The notes below the pieces were generated by a model that did no database searches, was not told the origin of the DNA, and saw nothing but the letters and a program-made list of their open reading frames with translations. 64,000 bases of DNA from Tetragonia tetragonoides. Lineage: Eukaryota > Streptophyta > Magnoliopsida > Caryophyllales > Aizoaceae. The stretch is from the NCBI GenBank assembly GCA_038025085.1, contig CM076150.1:1738501-1802500 (forward strand). The letters run 5' to 3'. A program made the position numbers and the translations under genes. Each line of letters begins with the position of its first letter. Position 1 is the first letter of the stretch. Positions 22,290 through 34,200 of this stretch are shown here, piece after piece.

Positions 22290-22412
22290 TTGGTTTCCTA
22301 TCCCAGGGACCCGGCATTATCTATTTTTGCAGGCACGAGCCTTATATCTAACTTTTTACAGGCACAGGCACTTCATTATATTTTTTGCAGGCACAATTTT
22401 CCAAACACATGC
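22290..22412 (+). repeat. Three TTTTTGCAGGCAC-type direct repeats
   Basis: TTTTTGCAGGCAC, TTTTTACAGGCAC and TTTTTTGCAGGCAC recur about every 34 bp. Confidence 0.5.
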
Positions 22413-22415
22413 GCC

Positions 22416-22665
22416 ACTAAAGCAGAGCAACGCACCGCTCTTTGACGTTGAAGCTAACAAAATTAGCGTCGTGTCGACAACAACTAAAGCAGAGCAACGC
22501 AACGCTCTTTGACGATGAGGCTATCAAAATTAGCGTCACATTGGCAACAACTAAAGCAGAGCAACGCACCGCTCTTTGACGATGAGGCTATCAAAATTAG
22601 CATCACGTCAGTATCCGCAAAGCAGAGCAATGCACCGCTCTTTAAACAAAGCAGGTAACCCTGAC
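22416..22665 (+). repeat. 67-bp tandem repeat, about 3.6 copies, before the 3' LTR
   Basis: Unit starts ACTAAAGCAGAGCAACGC at 22416, 22483 and 22550; a partial fourth copy starts near 22617. Copies differ at a few positions. Tat/Ogre elements are known to carry hypervariable tandem repeats in this 3' untranslated region, some of which seeded satellites. Confidence 0.8.
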
Positions 22666-22781
22666 CATAGGCGGTCAGGAGTCTATCTTTTCTTCTTTCT
22701 AACATAAAGCATTTTCAAAAAAAAAAAACATTGCAGGCATTTTTAGCAAATACTTTGACCTTCGTTTTTACAAGCTCGGCC

Positions 22782-22795
22782 AAAGTGGGGGCTTC
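22782..22795 (+). promoter_or_regulatory. Polypurine tract of the Tat element
   Basis: AAAGTGGGGGCTTC directly before the LTR start TGTAGACACCC. This is the plus-strand primer site in LTR retrotransposons. Confidence 0.75.
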
Positions 22796-23104
22796 TGTAG
22801 ACACCCTAATTGGTTCTCATCCCCTGACACCGCAACGCCCGATGATGATGGTAATGGATTAACATGGACGTAAGTAGAAAAGGACATTGCTCGGAAATCT
22901 AGACCAAATTATTTGAAACCTCAGTCTTTGGATAGCCCTTGTTATAAGGATTCCAACGCCTTTGACCTTGCCTCAATCAGGTTCCCGGATCAAGAGATAT
23001 CGCGTCTCGAAGATTCGGGTCAAAACCGCTCAATCCCGACCCCCCGGGTCAGCCCAAGGGCAATTTCATAATTTACAGAGTACAAAAAGTCAAAAACCCT
23101 AGTC

Positions 23105-23260
23105 ACGCGCGCGCCGTCAGGTCCAGCGGCTGACGCGACCTGTCCGGCGGCCAGCGCGTGACAGCGGGGGCCATTAGGCCAGCCGCTGGCCCCAGCGGCG
23201 GCCGCGGGCCCTGGCTGCCCTCCGTGTGGCCGTCGAGCCAGTTTTTTGGCTGCACCGAGT
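23105..23260 (+). promoter_or_regulatory. GC-rich block of the LTR promoter
   Basis: Contains CCAGCGGCTGACGCG, CCAGCCGCTGGCC and GGGCCCTGGCTGCC (23206-23219), the last identical to the block upstream of antisense gene A1. Confidence 0.5.
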
Positions 23261-23308
23261 TTTGGCGCCGGGCTTCTTGCCCTAAGCCCCTAAATCTGTC
23301 CCCTAACT

Positions 23309-23318
23309 CTATAAATAC
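23309..23318 (+). promoter_or_regulatory. TATA box of the Tat LTR
   Basis: CTATAAATAC, 90 bp downstream of the shared 14-bp GC-rich word, followed by CTCCTCTTCACCC. Confidence 0.6.
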
Positions 23319-24429
23319 TCCTCTTCACCCTCTTTTGCATGGGGTCAGTCAGTTCATAATTTTGAGAGCATTGAGAGCATATATTTCCCCAAATCAAAGA
23401 GAATTCAGAAATCTGAAGATCCAAGCAAGCATTACACCTAGCCTAGCACCCAAGATCAAAGAGCAATTCCAATTCTACTAGTCCCGTTCGTATAGAACGT
23501 CCAGGCTAACCATCCTGAGGGCCTAATTCTTTATTAAATCTCTTATTTGCTGCTTATTATTCATGTTTTATTTAGCCTTTGATTATGGTTGAATTAAATT
23601 TGCATGTTTTGGGTTTTGTACATAATTATGCATGATTAGTTAATATAAAGTTTGCGTCTTTTTATTAGTTTATGCAAGTTTGCATCTTTTCCTAGTTTTT
23701 GCATGCATATAGTAGCCCCCTAGGTTTATTTTAGCATAAAGTTAATGTCTTTGCATTATTATTATTCTTTTGAAGATACTAACGGTTTTTGTTAATGTGC
23801 ATATGCAATACATGGCGCGTTTAGCAAAGTTAGTAGGTTGGAGCGTTAATTTAATACTTTATATCATGTTTATGGTTGTTAATAGAATGCATGTAAATCG
23901 GATATAAATCGTGCAAAGTGATAACATAGGTAATTTGGTTCTTCTTAACCCGCCTAGTTAATTTAGGATCATTGGACGACCGGATTTGTACGGAACCATA
24001 TAGCATAAATAAATACTTGACATGGATAAGCTTGGTAGAGGCCGTTAATACGGGCGATTTAGATGAGATTCATTTTGTTTATTTCGTACCTACATCCCCG
24101 AACTCAATATTTAGTCCCCATGGGCATGAGTCAATTCCCAATAGGAATTAGGGTGCACTTTTGATGGTTTTCAATTGTTTCCTTAAAAATTGGTGGCGGC
24201 TTCTTATTTGCAAATTATTGTTCTTTATAATTAATTTGAATCACATGTGGCATATATTTAAGAACCATTAATTCCAACTAAAAAATCGAAAACGCGCCGG
24301 AAAGGCGAGGGTTCTTACATACTCGTTCAATGATAAATGAAATACAATATCTCTCTCTTCTTTCTCTACAATTCAGCTTACTCTCTAGCTAAGCTAAGTA
24401 GTTCATATCTCGATCATCTTCATGAATCA

Positions 24430-25318
24430 TGTTGATCCTAATGAACTGCTGTTGTTTTCTCGAGCAATTTTCTGGGCTAATTTTCTTGATTGATTCTCAC
24501 ACCCTTAGGGTTATTGGTTCATTTCAACTTGTCTCTGATTTAATTAATGTTGATCAGTGTTGCTGGAAATATGATGTCATCGAGGGCATTTTTAATGAGA
24601 GGGATAAACATTCGATTATGGGAATCCCAATCAGTGAACGACTCTCAAAGGATTTACAAATTCGGGCGTTCTCGAAAGATGACGACTATGTGGTTCGTAC
24701 TGGATATTTGTTTGGGAGGTCGGTGAATATGGACATGGTTGATGAAAGACCACAACGAACTATCTCGTAGACGAAAGGCTTTGGTTAGCTCTATTTATGC
24801 TACTAGCTCTTCTGTATGGTCACCTCCTGCGACTTTGAGTTTCAAAGGAAATGTTGATGCTCATGTTAATGAGGAGGGCTGGGTAGGTCTGGGAGAGGTA
24901 GGCAGAAATTAAGAGGGCGATGTTGTGTTTGCAGGTGTGAAGCGCTTGTGGGCTAGGTGGTCCCCCTTGATTGCGGAACGCAAGGCCCTGCACTTTGGTC
25001 TTAAGACAGCGTTGAAGCTGGCTATAATCATGTTTGTTTGGAGTCTAATAGCTTTACTTTTATTTCCCGGATCTCTAGTAGTTCGTTTTCTGTCAATGTC
25101 GTCCTTGAGGACATCTCTAGATTGTTGTTATCTTTTGAGTTAGGCTTTTGGAGTCAAGTTAAAAGGGATGGGATTTATGTTGCCCATCACCTAGCTAGAG
25201 ATAGTCGGACTGAAACTGAGAAGGTTTGGGTTCATTGTTGCACGCAGTATGTCTCTCCATGGGTACTGATGGACAGGTTATCTATATAAAACCTTCGATG
25301 TTTACCCTCAAAAAAAAT
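24430..25318 (+). mobile_element. 5'-truncated LINE tail with C-terminal RNase H
   Basis: Decayed coding sequence. First a zf-RVT-like segment (DDDYVVRTGYLFGRSVN), then an RVT_3-type RNase H after a frameshift: FKGNVDAHVNEEGWVGLGEV, AERKALHFGLKTAL, then in another frame VAHHLARDS. It ends with A8 near 25311-25318, taken as the poly(A) tail. RNase H at the C-terminus marks a LINE subgroup different from the one at 1666-7670. Confidence 0.6.
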
Positions 25319-25344
25319 GTGGGTTGAATTCTTTATTTTACTCT

Positions 25345-26109
25345 ATGTGGCTGTAGACACATCCTAAAGCTAAGGGATTATGGAAAACTGCTTTTCCACA
25401 TCTGGACAAGTTGGATCTCATCTTTGGCGTTGATAGAGCTACTGGGGAGAATGCAGAATTTATTGAAAAATCTGTGAACATGATAGAAAAAGAGACCATC
25501 AACGTTGACAAGGACAATTCCACATCTTGACAAGTTGGATCTTATCTATGGCGTTGATAGAGCTACTGGGGAGAATGCAGATTTTGTTGCAGAATCTGTG
25601 AACATGATCGAAAAAGAGACCATCAACGTTAACAAAGGATAATAATGAGGATGAGTCTCTCATTAGAGACATTGATTTTGAGCTTTATGCCCATACTAAC
25701 TCAGAAGTTCCACCTCTTATGAAGAAAGTGAAGAGAGAAAAGACCCCACAAAACAATAGGAAAAGGAAAACCCCTGAAATTGTAGACTTGACTTGTGTTA
25801 ATAAGTTATCCTCTTGAGCTTTCAGGTTTTTGCAAGGGCATGACTGATCATATTGCAACTTCTATGAGCATCACTCAGCAGCATGAGGAAGCGATCATGC
25901 TTCGTGAGCAAGAAGTGACTGAACAAAAGAAAAATTTGTCGAAAGAAGTATCTAGCATTCCAGGTTTGACAAGAACTAACGCAATCAGAGCTGCAAAGTT
26001 ACTTTCAGCAAGTCCATTTGACATGGATATTTTCTATTCAGCAGATTCTCTTGATATGAAGAAGGATATTGTAGTTGACCTTCGTAGGCCGAGCACCCCC
26101 CCTTCTTGA
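25345..26109 (+). pseudogene. Myb/SANT-like (Harbinger ORF1-like) protein, 3' part, broken
   Basis: THPKAKGLWKTAFPHLDKLD then LIFGVDRATGENAE is the end of the Myb/SANT-like domain of L10-interacting-MYB-type plant proteins, which also accompany PIF/Harbinger transposases. KVKREKTPQNNRKRK looks like a nuclear-localisation stretch. The C-terminal part (MTDHIATSMSITQQHEEA, then GLTRTNAIRAAKLLSASPFD and MDIFYSADS) ends with a stop at 26107. A 124-bp internal duplication (25394-25640) shifts the frame. The upstream half is missing, probably cut off by the LINE tail just before it. Confidence 0.6.
25394..25640 (+). repeat. 124-bp tandem duplication inside the Myb-like pseudogene
   Basis: Copies 25394-25517 and 25518-25640 differ at about eight positions. 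The period is not a multiple of three. Confidence 0.85.
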
Positions 26110-27060
26110 ATATTCTAGTTGACTTGTCTTATTTTGGATATTAGACTTTGGATAGTAGTAATGTTTTGGATACTTTGCATGGTAGTTTGAAGTATTTTGA
26201 ACAGTTGAGTTGATGTAATATTTTGGATACTTTTGCAGGGTAATTTGAACAGTTGGGTTAATGTATTAGGATTGAGTATAGGTCCTTAGGATGATGATGG
26301 ATGGATTCACAAGACTCTGAAGATGATTTGGATGCATATTGACATATATGTTTATAGGTTTTTGGGTGAAACATTTCGATTATGTTCGTACAAACAGAAC
26401 ATCTATGTGCTTTTTGTGATGTCTATGACACTTTTTCCATTCATATATTTTTTTTTTGGCGTACTTGTATATTGAGAAGATTTTTGATAGGAAGAGAATG
26501 TTGAATAATTCCAACTTTGAAAAGAGTATTAATATTGAAGTTTCATAAATACTTACTGAAATTTTGAGGTTCATATTATTATTTTTCTAACCTTTATATT
26601 TCACTATAAAACATATACAGACAAAACTGTCAAAATTAGATTTTCATTTCTGATTCCATAACTAAAGTATACCAAACAGTTTGAAAGGGAATCAAAATTC
26701 ATTCGAGAACTGAACCAAACAGAGGATATTAGGAATCACATCAAAAACCCAAACCAACATGGTTTCATTCCTAATTCCAAACTCATACCAACTTTTGAAC
26801 CAAATGGGTCCTTAGATTAGTTTGGTTAGAAACGGGCTCTTGGCCAGGGGCGGACCTAGTGCGGGGCTTTAGGGTTCGATATCCAATATTGGACCCATTT
26901 TAAAGTATGATTTGAGATCTTTTCGAAAATATATTTATCATTACTAATTTATTGTGGAATACAAAATTATCTGAGCAATAAAATTACACATGAACTGAAC
27001 TGTATCAAACTGAATTTAAGTAAAATTAAGTTGCATAAAACAGACCCTAAGTACTACAAA
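26110..27060. other. Non-coding flank with a possible Harbinger end
   Basis: AT-rich, no gene. AACCAAATGGGTCC followed by TTA (about 26803-26818) resembles a PIF/Harbinger terminal inverted repeat with a TTA target site; no left partner was found. CCAGGGGCGGACCTAG (26844-26859) resembles an hAT-type end, also unpaired. Confidence 0.3.
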
Positions 27061-27339
27061 CAATACCACCCTCTTTGGCTCTTGGCAACACAGAGGATCT
27101 CATCTCCAATTGCAGAAAAGTTTCTACAAAACACCTCGTCTGCAATGAGTCAAAAAAAAATATATGCACAATCGGCATCATCCCCATTAACAAAGCACAA
27201 AAAATAGGGGAAGTCATGGTATCAATTGATCGAAATTTAGTGCCTTACAGAAATATTCAAATCGTTAGGGCATGCGAAATACAACCATCTCCTAAATTTA
27301 TAGTTCACCTGAAGAGGACAAACATTATTACATCACAAT

Positions 27340-27345
27340 TTTATT
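27340..27345 (-). terminator. Probable polyadenylation signal of SDH2
   Basis: AATAAA on the minus strand, 95 nt downstream of the SDH2 stop codon. Confidence 0.5.
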
Positions 27346-27439
27346 ACAGCCCTCATCCTTCCAAGCATGCAAGTTGACGAACAATATTCCAAATGTTTCA
27401 CTGTACTTCACAGCAAGCAATGTAAAAATTGAAGAGATT

Positions 27440-28204
27440 TTAAGAGCTTGTAAGCTCAAGACGCTTGATGCTCTGGATCTGTTTTGCAGGGTTCAAACCC
27501 TTTGGGCAGGCTGCAGTACAGTTCATAATTGTGTGGCACCTGTACAGTTTGAATTCGTCGTTGATAGCTTCGAGCCGCTCCTTGGTATACTCATCACGAC
27601 TGTCAGCTATCCATCTACAAAGCAGATTACAAGATTACAACGATAGAATGCAACATAAATGCCAGCAATGGGAAAAAATAAATTTCAGTCTTTATGAATA
27701 ATTATGCCTGAATCCAATATATGTAAGAGTATTGGAATTCATGATGTCTTGATAAGTCAGAAGTCTTTCACAATCCTGAAACAAACATCAACGGCTAGCA
27801 ATGGTGAATCTTTTGACATGCATCAGTCAGATCACCTGGCTGACTACCAAAGATGCAAAGCACACAAATATCAACTGTAACTCTGTAACCACCATTGCAT
27901 TTAAGGGAAATTTGTCAAAAATCACATTTTAATTTTGCTTATTTTGCAAGAAACTACTATAATACTTCTTGTCACAAAACCACCTTTTACGACACTTTTT
28001 GATGTAAATTAGTATATTTAAGCCCAAAAAAATAGGGTAAATTGACACTCAGTTAACCACCATTTTGTTAATCAAAAGCCAGAATGGTGACTACCCCAAC
28101 TATCAAATTAAAACCAGCAATTTGGAGAGCAATTTAAGGTCAAAGTAGGTCGTCTTTTAACTTAAATCAGAAATCAACAAGCTAGTTCTGCCACGCAAAA
28201 ACAG

Positions 28205-28241
<37 letters not shown>

Positions 28242-31200
28242 TCCTAATACAAGGTGATATCTATCTACAACCTAAATAATGCGAAATTTAGGCAAACATA
28301 TACAGTGTCAAGTACAAATCAAATCTTTAAATGTAAACTACGTTGCCTCAGACAATTTGTTACTCTTATCAGACATTTATTACATCGTACCACTCTCTTC
28401 AATCTTTTAGTTATCATTGGCGGTGGTGGACTGGTGGTTTAGGGAGAAGTTACAACCACTAAAAGCATATGAAGGGGCAATTCATGCATTATGTCCGAAC
28501 TTTCCCGTCCCAGCGGAAGACAACGGCCAAATCCAAAAATGAATCCATGAAGATTGTCTATCAAGTGGCATTAAAGCAACACTCACTAGACTCGCTTTTA
28601 AAATTTGGAAAAGCCAAAGAAACAAGTGGTGGCAGAGACTCAAATAAACTTAGTTTAAGTGACTAAGCAACATAGTACACAATGTCACGGACAACTGCGC
28701 GTCTAATATCTTTCGAGGAATTTCATAACAAAAGAGTAGCAAATAATGCAACGTCTGGAACCTAGCCTGAAGATGTCCTTGAAAGATATGCTCTAGAATT
28801 CATACACAAATAAGTTTTCATTGATTAATTTTTTGATCGAAAATTATTGTACATGGTTTGAACATAATTCTCGTGTTCTTCAAGGGTATCCCAATTGGAG
28901 GACTTAAGTTTGGGATAAGGCGTTGTATTTGATATGGGCCAAAGCTGCTAGTTTTTTTAAGGGAGTGTCAATTACTAATAGTGAACAAAATTGGGGATCC
29001 TTGTTGGATTTCTTTGTGAGGATTTCTTGTCCACATAGGTTGTAGGACTTGTAGCTCTTATTTGGTATTGTCGGGAGTTTCTATTATTGAATTTCATCTA
29101 AATATGATTAAATCAAAGGTATTCATAAAGTAAACGTTAAGTGGAGTGCAAAGGAGGGTCTCAATATAAACAAAATTTTGAGCTAGAACAAAGTGTGCAT
29201 TGCTAAGAGGATCTGGCTTTTGGCCCATTTATAACGGCATATTTAGAGTTCCAAAGGCATATCCTTGTTTTAGAGGGCCAGGCAGCAATGTCAGGTGGTC
29301 TAAGATCCTTTTGGAGGATATGGGAGTACCTAGGCACACGATAATAACCTGGCTAACTGGATCTGGAAAGCTAGCAACAGTTGATAACCGTCAAAGGAAA
29401 GGCTTGGAGTTTGATGCAGCTTGCAAACTGTATGGCCATAGTGAGGAGCCCATTCCCATCTCCCATCTTTGTTTTGGTGCTCCTTTTCTGAAGAAGTATG
29501 GTGTGCAGTTGCCATTAGTTGGGCGTTACTAGGAGGCCGTGGAGCTTGACAAGGGAACTGAACTGGTTCAAGACTCACTGTAGACACAAAAAGAAGCCTG
29601 CTAAGCTACTTTGTTCTGCATTATTTATATGCTATGGCTAGAAAGAAATGTTACTCCCTCCATGTTTCTCCTCTTTTCAATACTGTCACTAGCAGGGATA
29701 TTACCGTCCTTCCCATGCTGCCGCCCCCCAGGCCACTGAGTTATCAAACCCCAGCTGCTGTAAGCAGGCAGCCGTTCGCCGCCAATGCTTCCCCACACTA
29801 TGCCTCTCCCACTACATTTCTCTCTTCTCAAACCCGAGTTTGCCCACTCGACCAACCAAGTAAATCGTCAATGGCACTGCCGCTCTCACTCACCTCCACT
29901 TCGCACCGAGCTAAGCGTCAAAATGGAGCAATGAAAATGAAAATTCAACAAATGCAATTGAGCGTTGATATGCTTAGTTGATTAGTTAAGCCCAATACTC
30001 TTGAGAAGTTGGCCATTGATATGCTTGCTAGGTAGGAAAGAAACGTAGATAGGATCCTTTCGTATCCTTTGGAGAAAAGAGGGTAAATGTGGCGTAATAG
30101 AAAGGAAAAGAGGGTGATCAAAAAAATGAAAGGAAAAGAGGGGTAACCTCGAAAAATCTAGGTTCCAGGTTCGAGCCCCCTCTGGTTGTTAACTTCAGAG
30201 GCCATGGAATAGTCAAGGAAAGCTTGGATATGAATGTTATCTAAAAAGAAAAAAGGAAAAAAAAAAAAAAAAGAAAGGAAAAGAGGAGAGAAAAATCGAC
30301 AGAAGAATAGGAACAAACTTGAAAATTGAACAAGAATAGGTAGCATTCATTTACTGCCTGGTTAATGATGCAGAAAAGGCCGTTGACAAAAGATAGGTTG
30401 ATAGCTAGAGGACATATGGAATGTAGGTGCGTGCTGTGTGATAATGCAGATACCCATGAGCATTTGTTCCTGTCATGTGTGTTTGCTCGACAGCTTTGGT
30501 CACAGATCAGTGAGTTTATGCAATTCAAAGCTCCTCCAGTTGATTGGGATTCTGTTCAGACTTGGGGGCTCAGGTATATTCGTGGCTCTTCAGCGCACAG
30601 ATCATCATGCAAGGCTTCAGTTACTGTGTGTATATACCATATTTGGATTACGAGGAATCATGTGATTTTCAGGCAACAATCAGCAGATGTGGATAGAGTT
30701 ACAGCTAGAATTCATTTTGAGTTGAGAGTACAGTTAAGCAAGATAGAGAAGATCAAAGATACAAAGAGAAATAGCGATTGGTGCAACAAGGTTGGGGTTC
30801 AACCCAGGTTTACATAGAATACATAGATACTGTTTTGATGTATAGGAGGTGGGGTTTACATAGGTTTGATGTACAGGCTGTTTGTTTACAGATTGCCTAA
30901 GGGTGCTTAGGTAGCCCCTTATGGTAATGCTGGTTTGATGTATGCTCTCAGCTTGATTATATTTTGGTAATATTTGCTCACATTTTACCAAAAAACAAAA
31001 AAACAAACTTAAAAATTGAAGATTTATATTATTCCCATCCAAAATGATAGATAATGTAATGGGAAAAATCTAATGAGCTATAGAAATGAAACCTAGTAAA
31101 ATGATCAACATACTTAATTATTTGAACTTGTTTCATTTTATGATCTTGGTTTCTACACATGATGACCATTGAACGTATAGAAGTGATGAACCTGACAGTT

Positions 31201-34200
31201 ACACTTATATTTTTGCGAAAATTAGTTTAGTAATAAATCTATAGTTTATTAGTTATTAGTTCAGAACACATACTTTATTAAATAAGCACCTATACTTTAT
31301 TTGGTTCAACATTATAGGAAAAAATCAGTGTGAAACTTGATACCCCTAGGTACAGATTGGTAACTCATTCTTGTATCACTTGTTTGGTTGGAACATGGAA
31401 ACAATCCAAATCTGATTAATTTTCCTTTTCTCATTACTCACCAACGAGCCCATATCGTACGTCAATGAAACTAGATTGGAGGTCGAAGACCCCACCGCTG
31501 CTTTGTGTTTTGTTTTTACAAATTAGTTAGTTAAGAGAATAGTGACAAGAATCTACATACATGGATAATTAATAATTCAATATTGAGTGTATTTTAAAAA
31601 TTTACCAAACAAAAAAAGAAAAATTAAGCAAAGTAGTACAGAAGGTAAAAAGTAAAAATTGTATAGTACAAAGAAGACAAAAAGGTAAAAAGAAAATAAG
31701 GTAGCAAAAAAAGAAAAGAAATTCATGAAAGAGGAGAAAGGATGAAAATTAAGTTCATGGCCAACCGCACCCCTCTTTTGAGTTCTACTACCCTCAATTC
31801 CGGGTGTACCATGCTCTGTGAATCTAAGCACACAGTATACGAATTGAGTATAAGAAAATATTCTCAACAAACTACAAAGCACAAACATCTCGAATAGATG
31901 TCGCATCGTCTATCCAACAATATATTTTGGGTTTCATATTTATAAAAGGCACCTCCCCTTGTGGTCATGTGCAAAATGTATTCATAGTGGTGTTTGTATC
32001 TGTGTTTGTGCCATAATTTCAAGCAACACTATTCCATCGGGTTCCCGTATCCCACACCAAAGGTCGATAGCAATATAGCAAATTAGGTCAACCGAGGGCA
32101 CCGTATTGATTAAGTAAGGGACAGTAGAAAGGCTATGAAAACAAAGGAAGCATAAACGCCAAGCATGCTCAATTATGAATGCCTATTTCCACACACGCAG
32201 GAATAATGGTGGCTCACCCATAAGCATCTAACTATCTTAAGACCATCACAAATAGCTGTTCAATGTCGACCATATATTGAGTGTGCTTTTGTATTCATGT
32301 ACAGAAAAGTAGCAATATACAGCAGCATATTTTGTCCATCAACAAGTGGTGTGAAAATTAAAAAGAATATTATTCTAATCTCAGAAGGTATAAGGGTACA
32401 AAATGGCTATGGAGAACATGGAAAATTTGGCTCGACAACTGGCTAGGAGATTTCGGCAGCACGTTTCTCTCCAAGAATTAGAAGTCTTATACCATTTAAG
32501 ATTTTGGGATGGACTTGAATACGTGGAGTTTAATACGGCACGATAACCTATTCCAATTTGGACATGAAACTTGTTGTCAATGATCAACAAAGTATTGTTC
32601 AGTAAGATACAAGAGATGTGCTTCATCACAGTTATGATAACAAGGGGCATTTCAGTATTTTACATTACAATTTCTCGTCAAAATCTTTGGTCAGCTATTT
32701 TCTATGTAGTGATCTCAATGTTACGGTATCACAGATATAGGAAGGTGTTCAAATTATATTGAACCGGGTAAGGTGAAATGAATATTTGCGACAAGAATCA
32801 AACTTGGACTTTGGGCTAACGACTGGTGGATTGATTTCCATACCGTGTGCAGCAGAAGAATCTCAAGAAAAGAGCAGTAGTAGACCACAACAAACAGGGA
32901 ACAGCATCAGCCAAAATCCTTGAAATAGAACACTGACGGGTGCTCACTTCGGAAGTCTGGATTAGCGGTATCGGAGGTGTCTTGAGGGATTAATGGGGCA
33001 TCCCTAGTGTAAAGTTTCAGCATCAGTTGGGATGCAGGATTCCAGTAAAACAAAACTCTTGGCAGAATATATATATATAGACACCCAAGGTTTTTTTTAC
33101 AAGTTAAGTGTAGCACACGGTGCAATGGCTCGCTCTTCCCCTCTCTCGCATTCTCTCTCTCTTTCACCCTTTCTCTCTCCCCATCATCTAACCCTTCCTT
33201 TCTCCATTAATCATGACACCCACTCAATAGGTTACTCTTCAGATACAGGGGAAATCTTTTGATCTCTCCTATGAGGGTATACGGGATGGGGGTTTAGTTC
33301 AGATTTTGGAGAAGAGTCACAAATAGACTCGTCGTGTGGTGCTGCCAGTAACAATGGCTTCGTGGGTCTGCGAGTCGTAGTAGACCACTTTCGCTGACCT
33401 TAGCAGATCGGAGAAGAAGAGAAGGTTTGGTAGACTTCTCGATTGGGTTAGGGTTCGATCTAATGCAGCCCATTTTCTTGAGTTAGGTCTAAGTTCTAGG
33501 GGAAGATCGTCATCGATCTTCGTTCCTGGTGTCGCGAAGGCTGATAGGTGGTCGGAATTTCAGGCGACCTTGCATGCGGTGGTAGATCCACCACTGTCGA
33601 TTATGCTCTTTGATTGCGTGTGAATGCTTCACCAAGATCTGGTTCTGGTGGTACCGCGACAGAGGGGTGTCGGTTCTGCCTGAGTGTAGGAGGCCCTGGA
33701 CTGAAGGCTTGGGTAGCCGGCAGCCAGGGTCGACAGGGAGCAGTACTCAAGCATGTGAAGCGCGTGAGACGCGGGGTATGGCGCATGTGGCACGTGGTGC
33801 TTCTGGAGGGTCATGAGTGGCGCGTGAAGGTTCTGGAGTGGCACAAGAGGTGCATCAAGGATCGGGACTGGCGCGTGATGGCTCTGGAATGGCGCGTGGG
33901 GACAGTGGGATCGTTCATGAGTTGCCTGCTGGTGCGCCTAGTATTGTACGTACCCATGCAGGTTTGTTCGGGTGATAGAGTGGATGGCTTTCAAAGCTCT
34001 AATTCGGGATTGACTATTAATATTGTATTGGAATTGGGACAATTAATCTCTCCTATGTTGGTGAATGTTGTTGCCAATGCTGATATTCCTATAGAGGGGT
34101 ACAACTCGGGTTAACCTTAGGAAGTAATCAACAACATGGAGGGACTAATCCTGGTGTTTCTGGTGCGGAGGGGTTGGGCTCGCCTGTATTCGGGGATGTT

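Larger units (their letters stand above)
22796..24319 (+). mobile_element. 3' LTR of the Tat/Ogre-type element (1524 bp)
   Basis: Starts TGTAGACACC after a polypurine tract and ends GGTTCTTACA at 24319 (TGTA...TACA). It includes a GC-rich block (23105-23260), a TATA box at 23309-23318 and a CA-rich leader. The flanking TACTC (24320-24324) would be the right-hand target duplication; the left copy is outside the window. Confidence 0.75.

Noticed and set aside
22484..22705. 73-codon Cys-rich open frame opposite the 67-bp repeat
   Set aside because: It is a by-product of the tandem repeat; no start context or domain.
26803..26818. Harbinger terminal inverted repeat next to the Myb-like pseudogene
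   Set aside because: Plausible wording but no matching left end within the window, so no element is called.
26844..26859. hAT-like end CCAGGGGCGGACCTAG
   Set aside because: No complementary end or 8-bp duplication found.
27706..27780. Extra SDH2 exon
   Set aside because: A possible acceptor exists, but exon 1 and exon 2 join exactly in frame ([13 protein letters not shown]) as in other plant SDH2 proteins.
29651..30145. Stowaway MITE in the SDH2 intron
   Set aside because: The right end pairs poorly with the left and the interior is not repetitive; kept only as a low-confidence note.
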